Positions 44,284 through 55,953 of a DNA stretch of 64,000 nucleotides are shown here, in pieces. The translations under genes and the position numbers were made by a program. How positions within the stretch are numbered: position 1 is the stretch's first letter; the number at the start of each line of letters is the position of its first letter. Source of the stretch: Aureivirga sp. CE67 (GTDB taxonomy: Bacteria > Bacteroidota > Bacteroidia > Flavobacteriales > Flavobacteriaceae); NCBI RefSeq assembly GCF_015767245.1, contig NZ_JADOTV010000010.1, positions 86,419 through 150,418 of the forward strand, read 5' to 3'. The notes under the pieces were generated by a model. It was not told the origin of the DNA and ran no database searches. It was given only the letters and a program-made list of their open reading frames with translations.

Positions 44284-45162
44284 TTAAATACCGATTTTTT
44301 CTCCCATTTTTACTACAGTTTCAAAACCGTTTTTAGTATTTTCAATTAAATCTTCATCTAATTTTACTTTTCCTTCTTCAAAAAATAAAACCAATGTAGA
44401 TCCACCAAAAGCAAAATATCCTTTTTCAGATCCTTTTTCAATTTTAGTATTTGGTTTATAAGTTTGAATGATACTACCAACCATGGTTGCTCCAACTTCA
44501 GAAACTAAAATATCTCCGTTTTCAGAAGTTTTTAGAATACTATATTCTCTAATGTTTTCGCAAAAAATTTCTAAACTCTTTTTTAAAGCTAAAGGAGAAA
44601 CAGAATAATAGTCTCCATTTATAAGTTTTGATTCCGAGATTTCTCCACTTGCAGGCATATGAAATCTATGATAATCGACAGGAGCTAAACGAATAATCAC
44701 CATTGCTCCATTTTCATATTTTTTGGCTAATGTTTCATCTTTTAAAAATGATTTAGCGGTAAATTCACTTCCTTTGATAAAGAAATTATTACTTTCTTTT
44801 ATAGTGTTGAAGGCTAGTAATTTACCGTCAGCAGGTGAAACAACACCATCTCCAATAGGTCTTGCTTCAGGTTTTATTTTTCTGTAGAAAAAATCATTAA
44901 AAGAACTAAAACCATTTTCTGGACAAATATACTCTGACATGTCCATGTTATATTCTTTAATAAAATTTTCTATTTTATTTTTTGATCCTTTTGAGTTCAT
45001 ATACCAACCACCGATACTAGAAACTATTTTTCTTTTAAAAAGTAGTTGTAAAGAAGCTTTTCCTAGAGCTGAACTATAAAGGAATTTTAACATTCCTGCG
45101 CTAGGTATTTGTTCTACAATTTTTTCTCTTGTTTTTCTATTTACAAAAGTAACAGACTCCAT
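44284..45162 (-). CDS. psd: Phosphatidylserine decarboxylase proenzyme
   Basis: Makes phosphatidylethanolamine from phosphatidylserine. The 292-residue proenzyme has the conserved SPADG (109-113), PVDYHRFHMP (161-170) with the charge-relay Asp and His, and the self-cleavage site YFAFGGST, where Ser255 becomes the pyruvoyl group. An upstream promoter of the TTG-N20-TATCTTTG form lies at 45210-45240, so it is transcribed separately from the upstream membrane gene. Confidence 0.96.
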   Translation of the reverse strand: MESVTFVNRKTREKIVEQIPSAGMLKFLYSSALGKASLQLLFKRKIVSSIGGWYMNSKGSKNKIENFIKEYNMDMSEYICPENGFSSFNDFFYRKIKPEARPIGDGVVSPADGKLLAFNTIKESNNFFIKGSEFTAKSFLKDETLAKKYENGAMVIIRLAPVDYHRFHMPASGEISESKLINGDYYSVSPLALKKSLEIFCENIREYSILKTSENGDILVSEVGATMVGSIIQTYKPNTKIEKGSEKGYFAFGGSTLVLFFEEGKVKLDEDLIENTKNGFETVVKMGEKIGI

Positions 45163-45209
45163 TCTTTATTCTTTTAATTATTTGCTTACTTTCAATTTCA
45201 AGAAGCCCT

Positions 45210-45240
45210 CAAAGATACTATAAGAAAATTACTCAACCAA
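45210..45240 (-). promoter_or_regulatory. psd promoter: TTG-N20-TATCTTTG (minus strand)
   Basis: TTG (complement of 45238-45240) and TATCTTTG (complement of 45210-45217) are 20 bases apart on the minus strand, a full match to the Bacteroidetes consensus. It overlaps the last codons of the upstream gene. Confidence 0.6.
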
Positions 45241-45885
45241 TGATTTTTTAAGTTCTTCTTTTTTTGAATAATAAAAATAGATAATTGAACTAATATATAA
45301 ACTAGTAGATAAGAAATTATTTATTGTCCAAATTTTATAGAATAATCCAATATTATTAGATTGAACTAAGAAGTTTAAACTCAGGAATAAAATAGTAGAA
45401 ATACTATAATAAATAAAAAGTGTTATAGGTAAAACAAAATCTATAAATTTTAAGTTTATTTTTGTTAAAAATTGCAATAATATAGATGCAATATATATTA
45501 AAATTAGTGTGTTTGATATTAGTTTAGAATAACTTAATATTGGATTTTGTTTGGTAAATATTAAAAATAAAGGTTCAATAGTGAAGATTATTGAAAGTAA
45601 AAATATCCAGTATTTATTTTTTATCAAGAATCGATTTTCAATGGTATAAGTTTTAGTTAAAAAAAGCATTATAAGAATAAAATCGCCAATAACATAAACA
45701 GGATATAAAGCGATGTTATCAATATTATTTAATTTTAAAAAGTTAGTTATGATTTCAAAAAGGAGTAAAAATGATAAATAATGAAGAAATTTTTCATTTT
45801 TACTTGTAAATTTTAACCATCCAAATGCTACACATGTAACTAGACAGATTATTGTTAATGTAGTTGAAATTTGAAATAGATACAT
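45229..45885 (-). CDS. Polytopic membrane protein, unknown function
   Basis: A 218-residue integral membrane protein with about seven hydrophobic segments spanning nearly its full length, and a basic tail (KKEELKKSLVE). The arrangement resembles small seven-helix sensory or lipid-binding proteins, but no defining residues are visible. It is immediately upstream of psd on the same strand. It may be in envelope lipid metabolism by context only. Confidence 0.83.
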   Translation of the reverse strand: MYLFQISTTLTIICLVTCVAFGWLKFTSKNEKFLHYLSFLLLFEIITNFLKLNNIDNIALYPVYVIGDFILIMLFLTKTYTIENRFLIKNKYWIFLLSIIFTIEPLFLIFTKQNPILSYSKLISNTLILIYIASILLQFLTKINLKFIDFVLPITLFIYYSISTILFLSLNFLVQSNNIGLFYKIWTINNFLSTSLYISSIIYFYYSKKEELKKSLVE

Positions 45886-45982
45886 TTTGTTTTTTATAAA
45901 TTCATTTTATTTAGATAAAAATTAAGGGGTGAGGTTTATTTAATATACTTTCAGAAATTTATAATTTTCTAATTAGGATAAA

Positions 45983-46016
45983 TAAAAACAACCTCTGTAT
46001 AAATACAAAGGTTGTT
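45983..46016 (-). terminator. Rho-independent terminator (minus strand)
   Basis: The stem AACAACCTCTGTAT/ATACAAAGGTTGTT has one mismatch, a two-base loop, and a T-rich tail on the minus strand. It closes the 236-residue gene. Confidence 0.8.
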
Positions 46017-46037
46017 ATCTATAAAATTAATCTTTAA

Positions 46038-46748
46038 TTAATCTAAAGGTGGTCTAGGTTGTGAGAAATCAGAAACATTTGAAAAAGTTTTTACTGATAT
46101 AGGAGTATTCAATATTTCTGAATTATCTCCAGCAAAAACTAAAGTAGGTAGCATTTTGTTTAAAGTTTGATCCATTTTTAAACCAAATAAACAATTTAAA
46201 TCTACATTAAAACTTGATAAATCTCTTAAGATTGATTTTTTAGGAATTTTAAATTCCTGAAAAATAGTGTTTTCTGGAGTTCCATCAAAGTTAGTTTTAA
46301 ACCAATCCATACGATTTCTATTCCAATTAGAAACAGTGTCTACAGCTGTTGTTTCATCAAATTCTGGAAAGTTAATTTTGTTATCAAAAACCTCTTTAGA
46401 TTGTCTTTTGATACTTAAATTCGTATTAAGTATTGTTCTGTTTAAATTTACGATTTCTTTTCTTTCTATAAATTCAATTTCAGAAGTTATTGTTTCTAAT
46501 TCTATTGCTTTAAATTCAGTTTCTGAAGTATTTTTGAACATAAGATAAATAGTACCATTATTTTCACCGATATATCCAATTACACTACTTTCATTACTGA
46601 AAGTATTTGAGATCCAAGTTCTAACATTTGGAGTAAATACGAAATTTTTATTTGTATCAAACCATGTTTTAACATTGTTATATCCGTTTGTGTCTTTTAA
46701 ATTGTCAATCCAATTTTTTTTGTAAGCATCGAAATCTTCTTTTCTCAT
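46038..46748 (-). CDS. Cytoplasmic protein, unknown function
   Basis: A 236-residue soluble protein without signal peptide or membrane segment. It is unusually rich in asparagine and tryptophan, and a motif is repeated: NWIDNLKDTNGYNNVKTWFDTN (12-33) and a similar NWNRNRMDWFKTNFDGTP about 130 residues later. This suggests an internal duplication of a short helical element. I do not recognise a family. It is monocistronic with its own terminator. Confidence 0.8.
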   Translation of the reverse strand: MRKEDFDAYKKNWIDNLKDTNGYNNVKTWFDTNKNFVFTPNVRTWISNTFSNESSVIGYIGENNGTIYLMFKNTSETEFKAIELETITSEIEFIERKEIVNLNRTILNTNLSIKRQSKEVFDNKINFPEFDETTAVDTVSNWNRNRMDWFKTNFDGTPENTIFQEFKIPKKSILRDLSSFNVDLNCLFGLKMDQTLNKMLPTLVFAGDNSEILNTPISVKTFSNVSDFSQPRPPLD

Positions 46749-47051
46749 TTTATTTTAATTTTTGTTATTGATGTTGCTAATTAACTAATAAATAATTGAA
46801 TACGAAAAGAAAATAAATTAAATTAACATAAAAAATAAATTAAATATAAAATATTAACATGTTGTTGTGTAAGTATTATTAAATTTATAATTATTAGTTT
46901 AACTTAATAGGAGGTATTTCGTTTGATATTGAATTAATATTTTAATTTATAGTTTAAAATATTAAATTGTCCAATGGGTTGATTTATAAATAAAAAAAGG
47001 CAATCTCAAAGAAGAGATTACCTCAAATATTATATTTAAAGAAAACAATTA
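46749..47051. other. 303-base intergenic region, no gene
   Basis: Very AT-rich. It contains only the minus-strand terminator of the propeller lipoprotein gene at 46992-47022 and presumably the promoter of the 236-residue gene. I see no other structure. Confidence 0.55.
46992..47022 (-). terminator. Rho-independent terminator (minus strand)
   Basis: On the minus strand GGTAATCTC pairs with GAGATTGCC (one G-U pair), followed by a T-run. It closes the beta-propeller lipoprotein gene. Confidence 0.8.
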
Positions 47052-48395
47052 CTATTTTTCTCTTTCAAAACCTGTTAATCCTAAAAATGCATTATCATAA
47101 CTCATAGTGTTTGCAGTAGAAGGAATAACAAATGGAGAATGTCTATGTTCTTCCAGATTTCCGTCTCCTTTTATTTGGAAATAGCTAATTTCATGAGTAT
47201 TAACAGCTCCAGAAACATAAAGTTTATTATCATAGAACTGGAACATGTCTTTTGTATCACCTGCTGGAATATTTCCATTTCTTCTAAAATAGTTTGGAGT
47301 TAAAGTTTTTTCAAGAAGATTTGTTGTTTGATCAATTTTAAAACTAGATACAAAATTGTCAGTGAAACTACTTGTGAAAAAATCTAAATTATTACTAGAA
47401 ACACAAGTCCAACTAGCATGTCCATTATTATTTCCTGTTGCAAAATTTTGAACTTTACTTAAATCCGAACTTTGTAATACGGTAATACTATTATTGTTTT
47501 TATCAGCTGAAACATTTGAATTTGCTACATATAAGTAATTATTGTTATTACTCCAAGAGCAACCAATTGTACCTGAGATTCCTTCTTCTTCAAAAACAGA
47601 AGATTCTGTCAACATTCCAGCATTAAAATCATACACATAAACTCTGCTTGGTTGTTGTACGTTTGGATCAGGGTCACTTACATTAAGATGAGGAACTCCC
47701 CAAGTTGTAACAGCTAGTTTATCACCATTTGAATTAAATCCAATAGAAACCGGGCCACCATAATTTCCATCATTGTATACAATATCAGTATTGTTAAATT
47801 TTAAGATTCCAGTTTTTTGGTCAAATTCAAAAACAGTTAAATTTCTCAAGTTAGTGTTCTGAATAGAACCATTCAACGAAGCAGGACTTCCTTCATAATA
47901 AGGATTTGAGTATTGATTTGCAACAATAATCCATTCTTTACCTCCAGCAAAAGTATGTGTCATACTAACAGGTCTAACACCTTTTGAATCACAATTATCA
48001 ACTGTAGAAGTAGTTGGATCTTGATCTATTCTTTCTAAATGACCTTTGTTCTTATCTGCTTTAAACACACTTAAAGAACCATTTAAAGGGTTTTCTCCTG
48101 CATTCACAACTATAAGATAATGACCAACCATCATCATTCCTTGTTGAGAATCAAAATTTCCTTTAATAGCATCACCATTGTCTCCTGTACTAAAAGGTGA
48201 ATGTATCAATTCTGTAAGTTTTCCGTGTTTATTCCTTCCCATTGCTAAAACTTCGTTGCCTGTAGAAGAGTTTGTACTTGTGTAAAGGAAGCCTTCAAAT
48301 TCTTCTTCAAGAGTAGGGAAGCTTTCTTTATCTGTACATGAAGTAATACTTAATATTATTACACATAAAAATAAATAGTAATTAATTGTTTTCAT
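47052..48395 (-). CDS. Beta-propeller lipoprotein (lactonase/YVTN-like)
   Basis: A 447-residue lipoprotein (lipobox ITSC, Cys20). The body is a beta-propeller with repeats such as 'FNSNGDKLAVTTWG', 'SWSNNNNYLYVANSNVS' and 'LYVSGAVNTHEISYFQI', similar to seven-bladed YVTN or 6-phosphogluconolactonase-like proteins. No catalytic residue can be assigned. It is probably surface-exposed. It is separated from the next lipoprotein by 215 bases. Confidence 0.87.
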   Translation of the reverse strand: MKTINYYLFLCVIILSITSCTDKESFPTLEEEFEGFLYTSTNSSTGNEVLAMGRNKHGKLTELIHSPFSTGDNGDAIKGNFDSQQGMMMVGHYLIVVNAGENPLNGSLSVFKADKNKGHLERIDQDPTTSTVDNCDSKGVRPVSMTHTFAGGKEWIIVANQYSNPYYEGSPASLNGSIQNTNLRNLTVFEFDQKTGILKFNNTDIVYNDGNYGGPVSIGFNSNGDKLAVTTWGVPHLNVSDPDPNVQQPSRVYVYDFNAGMLTESSVFEEEGISGTIGCSWSNNNNYLYVANSNVSADKNNNSITVLQSSDLSKVQNFATGNNNGHASWTCVSSNNLDFFTSSFTDNFVSSFKIDQTTNLLEKTLTPNYFRRNGNIPAGDTKDMFQFYDNKLYVSGAVNTHEISYFQIKGDGNLEEHRHSPFVIPSTANTMSYDNAFLGLTGFEREK

Positions 48396-48610
48396 ATTAT
48401 TTAATTTTGTTTATAATAAATTTAAAACTTATTTAAGAAAGTGGCAATCAATGGGTTGTGAAATTAATATTTTTAACTTGAAATTTAGTTTAATGTTAAA
48501 AAATGAAAGTTTAGTAAATTATGTTTACACTTAAAATTATTATTATAAAAAAATGTAAATCATAATTCTTTATGTATATCTTAATTGTAATAATAATTTA
48601 AATTAAACTA

Positions 48611-49573
48611 TTAAATATCAATTAATTTTCCTTGAAAATCGGATTTAAAACATCCATTTGTATGGCAAACTTGAAAAGTTTTAAAGCCAGCACAAGCATC
48701 TAATGTACTGTAATCACGATTTCTCCAAAGAGGATTTGTTCCAATACCTCCCCAGCCATAATTATATCCCATCCAAGGATATTTTGTACTATTGCAATCA
48801 AGTTCTACCATGTTATCTGAAATTACCCAAGTATCTAAATAATGTTTTTTACTTCCAGGATTTCTCCAGTCTTCCCAATAACAACAAGTTCCTGTTCCAC
48901 CATCATCATGATAAGAACCGTGATTAGTTTTTCCTACATAAACCACAGGATGTTGTTTTGAACCATCTGTAAAACCTGTATGATCTGCTCTTCTAGTATA
49001 AGAACCTTTGTGTTGATAAAAAGTAATAGCTCTTATTTTACCGTCAGGGTTTACTTCTCCGTCTTGAGTTAAAGCATTGTCAACTTGTACAATTACATTT
49101 TCCCAATCATAATCATGTGCTCCAGATACACCATCACATTTTTGTTGTACATAATAAGTCCACCAATAATTAATAATAATTCTACCTGGTTTTGAAGGAA
49201 TTTTGGTTAAAATATAATAAGTTTCCGCATTTGATTTTACATAATTAAAATCTGTATTTTCTTTTGGTCTAGTTTTATAATTTAACTGTCCATTACAATT
49301 TGCTCCTGAAGATAATTCAACAATTTGACTACCTTTTACAGGATATGTACTTGCGACTTGATCGAATCTTAATTGAGGAGCATACCTTAAAGCAAGAATT
49401 TGACGAGTTTCTGGATCAATATCCTCAGGAATGTAGTTTGGACAATCTGAACATGCAGCAGTTCCAGCTGTTTCTCCCAAAGTATTTACACCATCAGTAG
49501 TTTCATCATCACTACAAGAAAAAATAATAATTCCAAGAAGTATTAAACACAGAATTAATTTTTTAGATTTCAT
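48611..49573 (-). CDS. Lipoprotein with a Vps62/NPP1-like domain
   Basis: A 320-residue lipoprotein (lipobox IFSC, Cys20, followed by SDDETTDG). The body has LALRYAPQLRFDQ, then SGAHDYDWENVIVQVD, then HPVVYVGKTNHGSYHDDGG. The HDYDWE block has the form of the GHRHDWE heptapeptide of NPP1/NLP proteins, and the VVYV..NHGSY block is typical of Vps62/DUF946-like proteins. Several cysteines suggest disulfides. Whether it is cytolytic is unknown. It is probably surface-anchored. Confidence 0.88.
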   Translation of the reverse strand: MKSKKLILCLILLGIIIFSCSDDETTDGVNTLGETAGTAACSDCPNYIPEDIDPETRQILALRYAPQLRFDQVASTYPVKGSQIVELSSGANCNGQLNYKTRPKENTDFNYVKSNAETYYILTKIPSKPGRIIINYWWTYYVQQKCDGVSGAHDYDWENVIVQVDNALTQDGEVNPDGKIRAITFYQHKGSYTRRADHTGFTDGSKQHPVVYVGKTNHGSYHDDGGTGTCCYWEDWRNPGSKKHYLDTWVISDNMVELDCNSTKYPWMGYNYGWGGIGTNPLWRNRDYSTLDACAGFKTFQVCHTNGCFKSDFQGKLIDI

Positions 49574-49826
49574 AATTTAGTTTTAAAAAAGTTAGATTCT
49601 TTAAATTATTAAAATATTTTATCTAAATCTGTTAATGCTTTTCTAAAATAAACGGAAAGCTAGGTTTATAATATGTATCTGTAATTGTGAAGTTTAATTT
49701 TTAAAAATTGATTTTAGATTAAATTTTATTTCAATCCATAATTATAACTTCTGAACATATGTTTTTTAATTTAAAATTTATTTGAATAAATGTTGTACAA
49801 TATTTATATGTCAAATTTTATTTTTT

Positions 49827-49834
49827 TAATTTTG
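49827..49834 (+). promoter_or_regulatory. -7 promoter box TAATTTTG
   Basis: An exact TANNTTTG match lies 31 bases before the ABC-F gene. The -33 element is not clear. Confidence 0.5.
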
Positions 49835-49856
49835 CAGAAAATTTTAAATAAATTAA

Positions 49857-51491
<1,635 letters not shown>

Positions 51492-51877
51492 AAAATATCA
51501 AAATGATTGGGAGAAATCTCAATCATTTTTTTTTGCTTAAAAACCAATATTCTTATACGTTATTTAAATTATTTCTTTAATTCTTTTTTTAAATAAATAT
51601 AAAATCATCTTTTATTGTAAATAATTGAAAGTATGATTTTTATCAGTTTTCTACCTTAAAATTAAAAAATATTAATTTTTATTCAATATAACCTCAAAAA
51701 AATCAAATAATTAACAATATTTTACTTTTAATTTAACAAAAATTAATATATATATTTGATTTTATCGTTTTTTTTTCACAAATTGCAAGAAGATTATTAA
51801 ATTTTTCTAAAAATAAGATTCATTTTATTAACCCCCTAAATAATAGCTGTTTGATATAACAAATAGTCTAAATTAAT
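51492..51877. other. 386-base intergenic region
   Basis: After the ABC-F terminator (51502-51534) the rest is very AT-rich and holds no reading frame or repeat that I can support. It must contain the promoter of the large T9SS gene at 51878; no clear TANNTTTG box is seen close to the start codon. Confidence 0.55.
51502..51534 (+). terminator. Rho-independent terminator of the ABC-F gene
   Basis: The stem AATGATTG/CAATCATT is followed by nine T or near-T bases. Confidence 0.85.
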
Positions 51878-54800
51878 ATGATGAGAAAATTACTTTATAT
51901 ATTATTTCTAAATATACTTTTCATTCAAAGTGCTTTAGCCACCAATTTTGATGATGATACTAGTTGTGTAAATACAATTATTAAATATGTGAATGTTAAT
52001 GCAACACCTGGAGGAGATGGAACAAGTTGGTCTTCAGCTTATAATATTCTTCAAGATGCTTTAACAGGTGATTTAACCAATGTTGAAATTTGGGTTGCAG
52101 AAGGTACTTATTATCCAACGCAAATGGTAAACATAACAGACGTTAGAAGTCGATCATTTATTTTGACAAGCGAAGTGAAAATATATGGAGGTTTTAATGG
52201 TACTGAAACGGATTTATCACAAAGGGATCATGAAGAAAATCAAACAATTTTATCTGCAGATTTTGAAGAAACACCTGATAATATCAATGATAATGCTTAT
52301 CAAATAATGTATATTTTAGGAATAAGTGGGAATAATACATTGATAGATGGTTTTACTATAAAAGATGGATTAGCAAATGGACCAATTTCATATGATAGAG
52401 GTGGAGGGATTTATATTAAAAATTCTTTAGCACACTTTAAAAATATTATCATAGATAATTGTAGTGCTGATTATGGAGGAGCAATTTGTGCAAATAATTC
52501 AATCACAACTTTTGAGAATGTTGAATTTAAAAATAATCATGCGAATGTTAATGGGGGAGCTGTCTTTAATGAGGAAAGTGTAATTCAAACTTTAACTAAT
52601 GTTATTGTAAACAATAATTCTTCAGATTTGTTTGGAGGAGGAATGTATAATGAAGATAGTTCCATTACTATGATCAATGTACTTTTCTACGAAAATACAA
52701 CGCAATTTTATGGTGGTGGAATACGAAATAAGAATTCTACAATAACGATTAACAATGGAACAGTAGCTAATAATACAGTAGCTTATGCAGGTGCGGGAAT
52801 TGCAAATGATCAAAATACAAATGTATATTTAAATAACTCTATTATTTATGGTAATGAGGCTAACACTTTAGAATCTATTTATAATACAAGTGGTAGTAAA
52901 GTATATGTGAAATACTCTTTAATAGATGGAGGAATAGGGACTTCAGCAATAGGAATAGATTTAGGTAATAATGTTGATTTTGACCCTATTTTTGCTGATG
53001 TTGAAGCTGGGAATTTTAGATTAGAAGAATGTTCGCCAGCGATTAATATTGGAAATAATACATTAAATACTTTTGAAACGGATTTAGATAATAATTCAAG
53101 AGTTTATAATTCAAGTACAATTGATTTAGGAGCCTACGAATTTCAAGGAGAACCTCTAGTTATTAATACACCTGTAGGAGATTCACCTCAATCTTTTTGT
53201 AATATTATACCTTTGAGTGATATACAAGTAACTTCTCAAGTTGGAACGGAAATAGTTTGGTATGATTCTGAAACTTCAGATACACCACTAGATTCTTCTA
53301 TAAATATTGTTAGTGGAACAACATATTGGGCTCAAGCAAATTCAACTTCAAATATTTGTATAAGTAGTGGAAGATTACCAGTTCAAGTTTTGGTTCAAGA
53401 TAATGAGTTTCCTGTTATTAACGGATGTGTAGGAATTCAACTTTTAAATCCAGAAGCAGATTGTAAAACGATTTTACCAGATTATTCTGATTTATTAGAT
53501 GTAACAGATAATTGTAATTACACAGTAGTTCAAACACCTGCAGCTGGTACGGAAATTTCAAATACAACGAATATAACTTTAACCGTAACGGATGATGCAG
53601 GAAATGAAACTTCTTGTAGTTTTATTGTTATTTCTCAAGATATTTCTCCAGCACAATTAATTTGCCAAGATGATATTACTGTAAATACCGAAGCAGGTTT
53701 ATGTGGAGCAACTGTTTCCTATGATTTGCCTGAAGTTCAAGATAATTGTGATAGTGATATTGTTCCTACACTTGTGAATGGTATTGTAAGTGGAGGATTT
53801 TTCCCAGTAGGTGAAACAATTAATACTTTTCAAATTGAAGATTCGTTAGGAAATATTGTAACATGTACTCAGAAAGTTATTGTTCAAGAAAATTCAAATG
53901 TTGAATTAAGTTGTCCTGATGATATTACTATGAATATAGATGCTGCAGAATGTGGAGCACATGTAACATTTGATTTACCACAAGCAATGAACTTTTGTGG
54001 AGATACTGATATAACTCAAGAGACAGGATTAGTAAGTGGAGAATTATTCCCTGTTGGAGAGACATTAAATTCTTACACGATTGTTACTGATTCAGGAGAG
54101 GTATTCAATTGTTCATTTACAGTTACAGTAATTAATAATCTTACTCCAACAATAAATTGTCCTTCAGATATTACAATGGATACAAATTCAGCTTCTTGTT
54201 CTTCTGTTGTTTCTTATGAATTACCAACAATATCTGATAATTGTTATTCATTCACAGTCACACAAACAGAAGGTCTAGCAAGTGGTCAAGAATTTCCTGT
54301 AGGTGAAACAACAAATACTTTCATTTTTACATCTACAGAAACATCTGAAACATATTCTTGTTCTTTTAAAGTGATACTAAATTCGACGAATGATGTGTCT
54401 CTAAGTTGTCCTGAAAATATTGTAGTTGATAATGATGTTGATCAATGTGGTGCAATCATAAATTATGAAATGCCATCTCTTGAAAATAATTGTGAAGAAA
54501 TTACAATAACTCAAACTTCTGGTTTTGCTTCAGGAGAAATGTTTCCTATTGGAATTACAACGAATACATTTATTATTGAAAATTCTGATGGAGAAACAAC
54601 AGAATGTTCTTTCACTGTTGAGGTTGAAGATACACAAACTTTAGTTTTAACATGTTCTGGAAATATTGAAGTTAATAATGACCCAGGACAATGTGGTGCA
54701 GTAGTTGATTTTGAAATGCCTACGATTATAGATAACTGTAGTCCAATTTCGATTATTCAAACAGAAGGTCTAGAATCTGGAGAAATGTTTCCAATTGGAA

Positions 54801-55888
54801 TGACTAACATATCATATGAGATTATTAGTACAGACGGAACTTTTTATACTTGTACTTTTGAAGTAAATGTTATTGATACAGAAGAACCACAAGTTCAATG
54901 TACAGAAGATATAGTAGTACAAGCATCAACATCTAATAATGGTCAATGTGGAGAATATGTTGTTTATGACACACCTTTGATGGTAGATAATTGTTTAGCT
55001 TCTAATAATTTTGTTTTAGTAGAAGGTTTAGCAAGTGGAGAATTATTTCCTATTGGAGAAACTACAAATGTTTATCAATATACAAACATAGAAGGAGAAT
55101 TATTTGAATGTTCTTTTACCGTAACAGTAACTTCTCATGAGGAATTTACCTTAGAAGGTTATATTGCAAATCACTCATTAAAATTAAATGCTGATTGTGA
55201 AATAATTGTTGCTAATTACATTAATTTAAATATATTCACTCCTTCAATTGACTGTGGAGATGTTATATTTACGCAGGTTCCTGCACCATTAACTCATGTT
55301 ACTGAAGATACAGATGTTACAGTTACAGTCACAAATGGTTCAGGAGAGTCAGATTCATTTACTTTTACAGTTTTTGCAATTGATGATACAGACCCAGAAT
55401 TTGTAGAAGAATGTATAACATCTGATTATAAATTATTGCCAAATGGTGAAGTTTATTTCATGGAAGATTATATTGAAGATATTGAAGTTATCGAAAACTG
55501 TGGTTATACAATTACACAGGATCCTGAAGTAGGAGAACAGTTGCCTTTTGGTAATCATATAGTAACCATTAATGTTACAGATAATGGAGGGAATACAATC
55601 TCTTGTCAATTTGATTTACAATTAGAAGAAGAACCTAAAATTGGTATAGATGAAGAGGAATTATTAAATTTAACTTTATATCCTAATCCAACAACTGATG
55701 TTTTCTATGTGTCTTCAAAATACAGAATTGATACAATTGAAATATATTCAGTTCTTGGTAATAGAATAAAAGTAATAGAAGCAAATAACGTAACTGATGT
55801 AGATATCTCAGAGTTAGCATCTGGAACATATCATGTTATTTGTAAATCTAAAGATTTAGCTCATTCTTCAAGAATAATAAAAAAATAA
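51878..55888 (+). CDS. T9SS type A protein: beta-helix plus HYR-like repeats
   Basis: A 1336-residue surface protein. A signal peptide (1-21, ending ALA) is followed by a parallel beta-helix (about 30-380, strands such as GGAICANNSITTFENVEF). The SPAINIGNN...IDLGAYE segment is a 'choice-of-anchor Q' type motif (about 382-420). Six HYR-like repeats of about 82 residues follow from residue 595, each with CxxDI...CGA..., an LP...NC block and SGExFPxGxT. The C-terminal ~80 residues are a T9SS type A sorting domain (LTLYPNPTTDVFYV). Adhesion is plausible; the ligand is unknown. Confidence 0.95.
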   Translation: MMRKLLYILFLNILFIQSALATNFDDDTSCVNTIIKYVNVNATPGGDGTSWSSAYNILQDALTGDLTNVEIWVAEGTYYPTQMVNITDVRSRSFILTSEVKIYGGFNGTETDLSQRDHEENQTILSADFEETPDNINDNAYQIMYILGISGNNTLIDGFTIKDGLANGPISYDRGGGIYIKNSLAHFKNIIIDNCSADYGGAICANNSITTFENVEFKNNHANVNGGAVFNEESVIQTLTNVIVNNNSSDLFGGGMYNEDSSITMINVLFYENTTQFYGGGIRNKNSTITINNGTVANNTVAYAGAGIANDQNTNVYLNNSIIYGNEANTLESIYNTSGSKVYVKYSLIDGGIGTSAIGIDLGNNVDFDPIFADVEAGNFRLEECSPAINIGNNTLNTFETDLDNNSRVYNSSTIDLGAYEFQGEPLVINTPVGDSPQSFCNIIPLSDIQVTSQVGTEIVWYDSETSDTPLDSSINIVSGTTYWAQANSTSNICISSGRLPVQVLVQDNEFPVINGCVGIQLLNPEADCKTILPDYSDLLDVTDNCNYTVVQTPAAGTEISNTTNITLTVTDDAGNETSCSFIVISQDISPAQLICQDDITVNTEAGLCGATVSYDLPEVQDNCDSDIVPTLVNGIVSGGFFPVGETINTFQIEDSLGNIVTCTQKVIVQENSNVELSCPDDITMNIDAAECGAHVTFDLPQAMNFCGDTDITQETGLVSGELFPVGETLNSYTIVTDSGEVFNCSFTVTVINNLTPTINCPSDITMDTNSASCSSVVSYELPTISDNCYSFTVTQTEGLASGQEFPVGETTNTFIFTSTETSETYSCSFKVILNSTNDVSLSCPENIVVDNDVDQCGAIINYEMPSLENNCEEITITQTSGFASGEMFPIGITTNTFIIENSDGETTECSFTVEVEDTQTLVLTCSGNIEVNNDPGQCGAVVDFEMPTIIDNCSPISIIQTEGLESGEMFPIGMTNISYEIISTDGTFYTCTFEVNVIDTEEPQVQCTEDIVVQASTSNNGQCGEYVVYDTPLMVDNCLASNNFVLVEGLASGELFPIGETTNVYQYTNIEGELFECSFTVTVTSHEEFTLEGYIANHSLKLNADCEIIVANYINLNIFTPSIDCGDVIFTQVPAPLTHVTEDTDVTVTVTNGSGESDSFTFTVFAIDDTDPEFVEECITSDYKLLPNGEVYFMEDYIEDIEVIENCGYTITQDPEVGEQLPFGNHIVTINVTDNGGNTISCQFDLQLEEEPKIGIDEEELLNLTLYPNPTTDVFYVSSKYRIDTIEIYSVLGNRIKVIEANNVTDVDISELASGTYHVICKSKDLAHSSRIIKK
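53662..55125 (+). repeat. Tandem 246-250 bp coding repeats (HYR domains)
   Basis: The Cys codon opening each repeat lies near 53662, 53912, 54158, 54406, 54653 and 54899, a period of 246-250 bases. The repeats are protein-level duplications with clear divergence at the DNA level, so they are old. Confidence 0.85.
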
Positions 55889-55905
55889 GTTTTATATATA
55901 AATAA

Positions 55906-55944
55906 ACAAGAAAGCGGATTCAAATTTTGAATCCGCTTTCTTGT
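55906..55944. terminator. Strong convergent-gene hairpin
   Basis: ACAAGAAAGCGGATTCAAA is followed almost directly by its perfect complement, a stem of up to 18-19 bp. It lies between the HYR protein gene and the TonB receptor gene, both ending here. There is no long T-run. Confidence 0.75.
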
Positions 55945-55953
55945 ATAATAAGT

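Noticed and set aside
53662..55125. Regular repeats considered as a CRISPR array or satellite
   Set aside because: They are in frame, code for HYR-like domains with conserved cysteines, and have no short identical repeats.
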